Shown here: one piece after another, positions 42,774-48,371 of the stretch
Position numbering within the stretch: position 1 is the first letter of the stretch
Layout: each line of letters opens with the position of its first letter
Source of the DNA: Chitinophaga pinensis
GTDB taxonomy: Bacteria > Bacteroidota > Bacteroidia > NS11-12g > UBA955
Direction of reading: 5' to 3'
Length of the DNA stretch: 48,371 bases
Assembly (NCBI GenBank): GCA_945865625.1
Contig: CAMBFD010000009.1
Span: 1-48,371, forward strand
Notes under the pieces: model-generated
The model's input: the letters and a program-made list of their open reading frames with translations, nothing else
The model's database searches: none
Told to the model about the DNA's origin: nothing
Translations under genes and position numbers: made by a program

Positions 42774-45700
42774 TTAACGTAAGTAAATAATTTTGGCCCA
42801 AACAACGATAGATCCGCATTCAATTTGAATAGGGTATGTGCCTGCAGAAAGGTGTAGGTTATCAAAATTGATTGTCTCAAAATACTGTCCATCTTCCTTT
42901 ATTTCCCAGTTTCTTGAATACAATTCCTGTTGCCCAATAATAGTTGTAAGTTTCACTTTTACCCGATCACCTTTTTTTGCCCTAAAAGAATAAGCCGATA
43001 TGTTTGTAGTTGGATTGGGGAAAAGACTGAAATTAAGTTCATTGTTTTGTTTCAAAAGAAATGGATTTTCAATTTTGAGAATTTGAGAGGATGTATCTGT
43101 GCAACCAATGGTATTTTCAACCTTTAACAGTATACGATAAACATTGTTTATATTGATTTTTTTAAGTGTCTTTTTACCAGAAAATTGTTCATCCCCAAAT
43201 TGCCATTGATAGGTGTAATTAGGTTGCATGGTATCGTCGGCAATTAATTCTAATTGAAGTTGATTTGGTGAATTGTAGGTTTGTGATAAATTATATTTAA
43301 ATGATGCAGAAACTGGATCAACAACAGTTAAACTATTTTCATTGAATGTATCCGTACACCCATTGTTATCGGCAATTAGGCTAACCACGTAATTTCCTTT
43401 ATTCAGAAAAGTATGTTTTAAATTTCTGCTGGTGTCGGATTTAATGCCCACAATTTCCCAAGTGTATTTCAATGTTCTATTGTCGCGATTCGTACTGCTG
43501 TTTTGTCCCAATAATTCTTGTTGAACTGCGCACAAAGGATTTGGAGATAAGGTAAATTGTGCCCTTGGGATTGATTTGATTTCAATCAATCGGCTCGATG
43601 AGTCAATGCATCCCTCAGGAAGATGATTTACCAACAGCGATAATGATTTTTGTCCATAATTAAGAAATGCAAGTTGTGTGCTTTTTGAATTGAACGGTTT
43701 GCCATTTAAGGTATAAGTATATGTGCCTTTGTCGGTTGGATTTGAAGTATTGGAAATTTTCATAAACTCATTCTCGCAAAAAGAAGATTGAGCAATTTGT
43801 GTGATTGAATTTAAGACCTCAAAACTTGGTTTATAGGTTTCATAAACAATGGCAATTTTTGCAAAAGTATCGGCACAATTGTTTATGGTTTTTGCGATTA
43901 ATACATTGTTAAAACTTCCCACATTGTTGAATTGATGGGGCTTTGGTGTTACTCCCGCTTCTGAAGTGGCATCGGCCCATTTCCATGTGTAGAATATGGT
44001 TTCATTGCTACCTATTGTGGTTGAATTGATTGCCGTAAACAAATTGTTCTTGTCGCATTGAGCACTATCTTTAAAACTCCAATTTGCTTTAGGATTGGCC
44101 CAAACTTGAATGGGTTGCAATAAACTATCAAAACATGATTTATTTGAGCCTACAATCAACTTAACACTGTAACTACCATAGCTTGGAATCTTTACAGCAT
44201 AATCTTTTGTGCTGCTTTTTAATGCAGTTGTGAGAATTGACCAACGATAAGAACTGAGTACATCGAAATCAATGGTAGACGTATTCGTAAACTTAAATTC
44301 GTTTCCTTTTACACATTGATTGAGTGTATTCGTTAAAAATGAAACTTTTGGCTTTGCAAAAATGCCAATTTTAATATTGAATGAAGTATCTGAACAACCT
44401 TTGTATTGGGCAATGGAATAATAATTTCCAGTGTCTGAATACGATAAATTATTGAGCAACAATGTTGTGTCTGTTCCTTTTAAAAGCAGAGGTGCCTTAT
44501 ACCACTTATTACTCAACGGTAGGTTGAAAGAATCTTTTACCGCTATTGTAATTGCATTGCCTTGACAAACCTCTAATTCGCCTGATTTACTTCTCACTTT
44601 GAGTGTAGGCTTTTGAATGACAGCGATAAAATCTTTCTTTAAAATGGTATCTGAAGTTGATCCATTTACGCTGAGTTTAATGGATTTTAATCCCGCAGAA
44701 TGGTACGTAACAGTATGTGGACCTTTGCCGGTGGCTGTTTGGGGAAATGCGCCAGCGCCAAAATTCCAATCCCATTGATTGATCAATCCCTCAGAAGAAT
44801 CTGAAAACACAAAAGTCTGTTTTGTACATGCGCTTTTCCTATCTGCATTTAAATTAGGAGAAACTTTTTCGTAAACAAGGGAATAATCTTCACTTTGCCC
44901 ATACCCAATATTTGTACATGCGTTGGTATCCATAGGGTAGTAATCACTTATCACCCTCATTAAAATCGGTTGGTTTTTCACCAAATTGGCAGGCGGTGTA
45001 AAGTTGAAAACCGCATCGTTTACAGAATTTGCAACCACCGATGCAAGCACTTCGCCTTTGTAATTTTCGAATTTTCCATTGTTATTATAATCAATGTAAA
45101 CCCTTGCATATTCTGCATAACCAAGTCCAGCTGTTACTTTTAATGATTGACTTACACTTGGTTTAATCTTGAAAATCTTTTGTTTTGTAAAATTGATATT
45201 TTGTCCATCATCAAAAAACAAACCTGTTTCATTAGAATTGTCGTTTAACGAAACTTTAACAATGCCCATTCCATAATTGACAGATGATGGGGTGGTTGTT
45301 GAAATACACGTTGGATTGGTAGGGGCATTAAAAACTTTAATCCAATGTTTTTTTGTGAAACTCCCAGATGTTCCACAGCTGTTTGCAGTGAGTGTAACCG
45401 TGTAAATTCCTGCTGTATTAAATTTTGCTTCAATGATTTTACCGGTACTATCATTATTGACCCAAGAAAAAGTGCTAGGGGTTATTTGCCATTTGAGGGA
45501 TGTTACAGAGCCTTCAACTTGCTCATACAATCGTACTTTACCACCAACGGCGAAAACTGAATCGAAGGCATAAAAGGATGTTTTAAATCTAGGACTTGTA
45601 AAAGCGCCATAATCTGTAAGGTTACTTCTCCAAACACCTCTTCCGTAAGTAGATGCGAAGATTGTGCTCTTTAATCGATTTTTTGGGGCATAATAAATGT

Positions 45701-48050
45701 CTAAATCCGTTACATCAGCCCACATTGGAAATCCTGAAATAAATTCTGTGATTCCTGCAGATGTTCCTGCACTAGAATTCAGATAAACATAGACACCGCG
45801 GTCGGTGCCGATGTAAATGTCTTCATAACTTCCCGTTGAATCGTATTTTAACGTTGTGATGTTACCATAACTGAAGCCTGCAACGGGACTTGCATTTCCC
45901 AAATTGCCAATTTGTGTCCAACTGCTTCCTTTGTTGGTGCTTTTGTAGAGAATTGAATTGCCAGCTATGTAAATGACATTGCTATCTTTTGCATGCGGCT
46001 CAATGGCTCTAAGTGTAATTCCTGAAGGCATTGTTCCACTTAAATCAGTCCAAGTAGGATTTATTGCCGTTCCTGCATTGTCGGATCTGTATAGTTTACC
46101 GTCACCACGAACCACATATAAAATATTTTTATTGGCAGCACTGTTTTTAATGTTTCGAATGTTGCCAGGGAATCCAGTAGAAATTCTTTTGAAATTGATT
46201 GTCCCATTTGACTTTACACTGTCACAACGCCATACATTCACGTAACCTGCAAACATTCGATTGGGATTTCCTTCTTGAAGTACAAACGGGGTAAGCCAAG
46301 CACCACCTTCATTGATACTATTGACTCCATTTGCCGCAATATCTTTGCTTAAGCGTCTATCGTATTGACGATAAATAGATCCCATAATGTAAGAACCAAA
46401 AACATATTTGTCATCGGTTGGGTCAACGGCACAATCCATTCCATCTCCGCCCCAGTAGGTGAAAAAATTGTCGTTCTGGTGCATTGCCGAGCCGTTATCT
46501 TGATATCCTTGAGCCGACATATTGTCGATATTTTTTGCAACAGAAAGTCTGTAGATCTGAGAATTTTGAATTCCAGATGAAATGTTATTCCAAGTTTCCC
46601 CACCGTTTTTAGAGAAATAGATTCCGCCGTCGTTTCCAGAAAAGATGGTTCTTCCTGAATTGTTGAATTCACCGGCATGTTGGTCGGCGTGCACATCATC
46701 GGCACCACCGGCACCAACCCAATGACCGCAAACAGTAAATGTGGAACCAGAATTTGTTGACTTCCAAATATTTACACCAAAAGCATAAATGGTGTTTTTG
46801 TTAAGAGGATCAGCTGCCAAATCTAAATCATACCATCCTTGTCCGCTGTTATCATTTCCAAGCTCAGAATAGCCTAAGATATTTGCAGGTGTGGCGCTAG
46901 AATTTGTAAATGAGTTTGCGCTATCTCTGGATACATAGAGTCCTTGAAACCTCGAACTGACACAAGTTAAGAAAAACACAGTTCCTCTATCGGCTTTAGT
47001 CACAGCAATTTCTCCTCTTTGAACTCCAGAAGTTGGAAGACCTGTGGTTACTTGAGAAAAACTACTCCCTGTATTGTTGCTCTTATATAAAAATCCGTTA
47101 GAAGCGGCATACACTATATTGGGATTGTAAGGATGAAACTCAACATCGGTATAATTTGAGGCTGTGCTGGTTCTTGTCCAGTTTAAACCAGAATTTGTTG
47201 ATTTAAAAACACCTGAGTTTGTGGCAGCAATGAGAATGGCAGAATTTTTTGGGTGCATTCTCATTTTTCCAACGGTCACATTTCCCATCCCTGTATTTCT
47301 CAAAGAAAATGTAGCACCACCATTTGAAGAAAATACAACCCCATAGCCTGGTGCATCTCCAGCGTCTCTATCGCCTGTTCCAATGTAAAGGGTATCTGGA
47401 TTGTTGTAACTCAACACCATGCTGCTTGCGCCAAGCGTAACAAAGTTGTTATTTGTTCCAGCTGTCCATAAATGACTCCAAGAATTTCCATAATCTTTGG
47501 TTTTCCAGACACCGCCCTGTGGGGCTAAAGCAAAAAATGTATTTGTATCGGTAGGGTGAAAAGCAATGCCATTGATTCTCCCAATTCCTGTAGGTTGGGT
47601 TGATTGATTGTAAGGATGTAAAACAGGACCCACAGGCAACCAACGGCCCCAATCAGCGCAATACGTTGCTGGGGTGACATTCCCATTCGGCGCCAATCCC
47701 GGATTAGTTGTTGAATTTGGCAAAGGGCTGCTATGAGCAATGAGGAAATCATTGATTTGTTGATTGTTCCATACAACATAGCCTGAATCATCGAGATGGT
47801 TGATTACGCGCTGTTCCCAACGTTTGAACGATTTAAAACCGGTTCCTTTTTTAGGGAAATTATTTTGATATTGAGCGTCAAATGCACGCTTTACTTCATA
47901 ATAATTCGGCTTTGGTTGTAACATGAGTTGCACCCAACTATACTCTGGAATGCTATCGGCATTTAGGGTTTGCGCGCCAATATCCCCCAAAATAAAAGAA
48001 AAAAGACTCAAACTGAGTATTTTAAGAAATGGTTTGTAAAAATGAATCAT
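42774..48050 (-). CDS. Giant T9SS-secreted beta-propeller protein with GEVED and PKD-like domains
   Basis: A 1758-residue exported surface protein. The signal peptide ends near GDIGAQ (about residue 27). Residues about 130-830 form a sortilin/VPS10-like beta-propeller region with many Asp-box repeats such as KSTNSGLNW, KSNNTGSSF, SRDSANSF and SKNGGETW. A GEVED domain covers about 915-1057 (VYIDYNNNGKFE ... GQSEDYSLV). Several PKD/Ig-like domains follow to about 1650, with many cysteines. The last 93 residues form a type A T9SS sorting domain containing FSLFPNPTTN and LSAGTYPI. It is probably an adhesin or glycan-binding protein, and no catalytic residue set was recognised. It converges on the AAA+ gene. 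Confidence 0.88.
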   Translation of the reverse strand: MIHFYKPFLKILSLSLFSFILGDIGAQTLNADSIPEYSWVQLMLQPKPNYYEVKRAFDAQYQNNFPKKGTGFKSFKRWEQRVINHLDDSGYVVWNNQQINDFLIAHSSPLPNSTTNPGLAPNGNVTPATYCADWGRWLPVGPVLHPYNQSTQPTGIGRINGIAFHPTDTNTFFALAPQGGVWKTKDYGNSWSHLWTAGTNNNFVTLGASSMVLSYNNPDTLYIGTGDRDAGDAPGYGVVFSSNGGATFSLRNTGMGNVTVGKMRMHPKNSAILIAATNSGVFKSTNSGLNWTRTSTASNYTDVEFHPYNPNIVYAASNGFLYKSNNTGSSFSQVTTGLPTSGVQRGEIAVTKADRGTVFFLTCVSSRFQGLYVSRDSANSFTNSSATPANILGYSELGNDNSGQGWYDLDLAADPLNKNTIYAFGVNIWKSTNSGSTFTVCGHWVGAGGADDVHADQHAGEFNNSGRTIFSGNDGGIYFSKNGGETWNNISSGIQNSQIYRLSVAKNIDNMSAQGYQDNGSAMHQNDNFFTYWGGDGMDCAVDPTDDKYVFGSYIMGSIYRQYDRRLSKDIAANGVNSINEGGAWLTPFVLQEGNPNRMFAGYVNVWRCDSVKSNGTINFKRISTGFPGNIRNIKNSAANKNILYVVRGDGKLYRSDNAGTAINPTWTDLSGTMPSGITLRAIEPHAKDSNVIYIAGNSILYKSTNKGSSWTQIGNLGNASPVAGFSYGNITTLKYDSTGSYEDIYIGTDRGVYVYLNSSAGTSAGITEFISGFPMWADVTDLDIYYAPKNRLKSTIFASTYGRGVWRSNLTDYGAFTSPRFKTSFYAFDSVFAVGGKVRLYEQVEGSVTSLKWQITPSTFSWVNNDSTGKIIEAKFNTAGIYTVTLTANSCGTSGSFTKKHWIKVFNAPTNPTCISTTTPSSVNYGMGIVKVSLNDNSNETGLFFDDGQNINFTKQKIFKIKPSVSQSLKVTAGLGYAEYARVYIDYNNNGKFENYKGEVLASVVANSVNDAVFNFTPPANLVKNQPILMRVISDYYPMDTNACTNIGYGQSEDYSLVYEKVSPNLNADRKSACTKQTFVFSDSSEGLINQWDWNFGAGAFPQTATGKGPHTVTYHSAGLKSIKLSVNGSTSDTILKKDFIAVIQKPTLKVRSKSGELEVCQGNAITIAVKDSFNLPLSNKWYKAPLLLKGTDTTLLLNNLSYSDTGNYYSIAQYKGCSDTSFNIKIGIFAKPKVSFLTNTLNQCVKGNEFKFTNTSTIDFDVLSSYRWSILTTALKSSTKDYAVKIPSYGSYSVKLIVGSNKSCFDSLLQPIQVWANPKANWSFKDSAQCDKNNLFTAINSTTIGSNETIFYTWKWADATSEAGVTPKPHQFNNVGSFNNVLIAKTINNCADTFAKIAIVYETYKPSFEVLNSITQIAQSSFCENEFMKISNTSNPTDKGTYTYTLNGKPFNSKSTQLAFLNYGQKSLSLLVNHLPEGCIDSSSRLIEIKSIPRAQFTLSPNPLCAVQQELLGQNSSTNRDNRTLKYTWEIVGIKSDTSRNLKHTFLNKGNYVVSLIADNNGCTDTFNENSLTVVDPVSASFKYNLSQTYNSPNQLQLELIADDTMQPNYTYQWQFGDEQFSGKKTLKKININNVYRILLKVENTIGCTDTSSQILKIENPFLLKQNNELNFSLFPNPTTNISAYSFRAKKGDRVKVKLTTIIGQQELYSRNWEIKEDGQYFETINFDNLHLSAGTYPIQIECGSIVVWAKIIYLR

Positions 48051-48115
48051 TTAATTAGAATGTAAATCATTGATGTATGCATGAATAGATAGTTTCCTTG
48101 AAAAGCGTTAAATAC

Positions 48116-48144
48116 AAATTTAGGGAAAACGCAATAGGAAACAA
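48116..48144 (-). promoter_or_regulatory. Promoter of the giant T9SS protein gene
   Basis: Minus strand TTG (48144-48142), an 18-base spacer, then exact TAAATTTG (48123-48116). This predicts a leader of about 60 bases, the longest inferred here. Confidence 0.6.
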
Positions 48145-48212
48145 CGCGCAAAATGTGCATTTATTTTTTGCAAATCTGCAAATCTTTCTCAAACTATTTT
48201 TAGCGAACGAAG

Positions 48213-48220
48213 TATCTTTG
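48213..48220 (+). promoter_or_regulatory. -7 box of the truncated helicase gene
   Basis: Exact TATCTTTG, six bases before the TTG codon proposed as start at 48227. Confidence 0.45.
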
Positions 48221-48226
48221 TGAATA

Positions 48227-48371
48227 TTGGATTCTGAATTAGACATAGCGGATGTTGCCTTCGACATTGTAGAAAACACAAGACGGAACGTGTTTTTGAC
48301 AGGTGAAGCGGGTACTGGTAAAACCACTTTCTTAAAGAGAGTATTGAGGGATAGCGACAAGCGCTGTATTG
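48227..48371 (+). CDS. Pif1-like helicase/AAA ATPase, 5' end only
   Basis: About 48 codons up to the window edge. The translation after a TTG start reads LDSELDIADVAFDIVENT, then RRNVFLTGEAGTGKTTFLKR, with a Walker A GEAGTGKTT at about residues 27-35. This opening is typical of the Bacteroidota Pif1-like helicases. There is no in-frame ATG before the P-loop, and the promoter box six bases upstream supports the TTG start. Domains beyond motif I are outside the window, so the family call is provisional. Confidence 0.7.
   Translation, partial: MDSELDIADVAFDIVENTRRNVFLTGEAGTGKTTFLKRVLRDSDKRCI

Noticed and set aside
42698-42892. A 64-codon minus-strand frame at the end of the giant gene
   Set aside because: It lies in another frame of the T9SS sorting-domain coding sequence; no independent evidence.
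48067-48360. A 97-codon minus-strand frame upstream of the giant protein
   Set aside because: It overlaps the promoter of the giant gene and is antisense to the Pif1-like frame, which has a clear P-loop.

Overview
This window is a chromosomal segment of a member of the Bacteroidota. The evidence is a type IX secretion (T9SS) sorting domain on a giant surface protein, a GldB-type gliding lipoprotein beside nadE, several outer-membrane beta-barrel proteins with 'SAQ'-type signal peptides, a SUI1/YciH protein, promoters of the Bacteroidota type (TTG, 18-20 bases, TAnnTTTG) and no obvious Shine-Dalgarno sites. The DNA is AT-rich by eye. An oxygen-using tRNA hydroxylase (MiaE) suggests an aerobe. 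The genus cannot be fixed from the sequence alone.

Layout. 1-2342 (minus): a UPF0173 hydrolase, parA and a parB cut by the window edge, in one operon. 2352-4085 (plus): an orphan family-5 substrate-binding protein. 4069-7716 (minus): an MlaF/MlaE-like lipid ABC transporter pair, then recG. 7798-11350 (plus): fabG, then tatC-rpiB-miaE, then a ZIP metal transporter. 11498-14267: an outer-membrane protein, a LuxC-like acyl-CoA reductase and an arginase. 14421-16713 (minus): a PAP2 phosphatase coupled to an ArnT-like membrane glycosyltransferase. 16824-21201: a START-like protein, an M20 amidohydrolase, and dnaG overlapping a small muramidase-like gene. 21203-24768 (minus): a beta-barrel protein, nadE and an MFS transporter. 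24792-27760 (plus): gldB, a thioesterase, a methyltransferase and an SDR, tightly packed. 27890-34321: SUI1, a lipoprotein MsrA, a second PAP2, pckA and alaS. 34352-36111 (minus): a family-2 glycosyltransferase and rsmG. 36272-42578: surface or unknown proteins, tRNA-Arg and tRNA-Pro, a SIMPL protein, and a large tandem CbbX-type AAA+ protein. 42774-48050 (minus): a 1758-residue T9SS cargo protein. The 5' end of a Pif1-like helicase closes the window.

Most of the window is housekeeping DNA. I see no phage, insertion sequence, CRISPR array or defence island. No stretch over 300 bases lacks a gene.

Three things stand out. First, a family of AT-rich 'word' repeats sits at gene 3' ends, mostly reading in the same sense as the gene it abuts, and in several places includes the stop codon. 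Second, the AAA+ protein carries an N-terminal duplicated beta-rich module (period about 134 residues) that I do not recognise. Third, the -7 boxes of many genes lie only 4-8 bases before the start codon, which predicts widespread leaderless or near-leaderless transcripts; these boxes also corrected several start codons (recG, arginase, PAP2, msrA, SIMPL).
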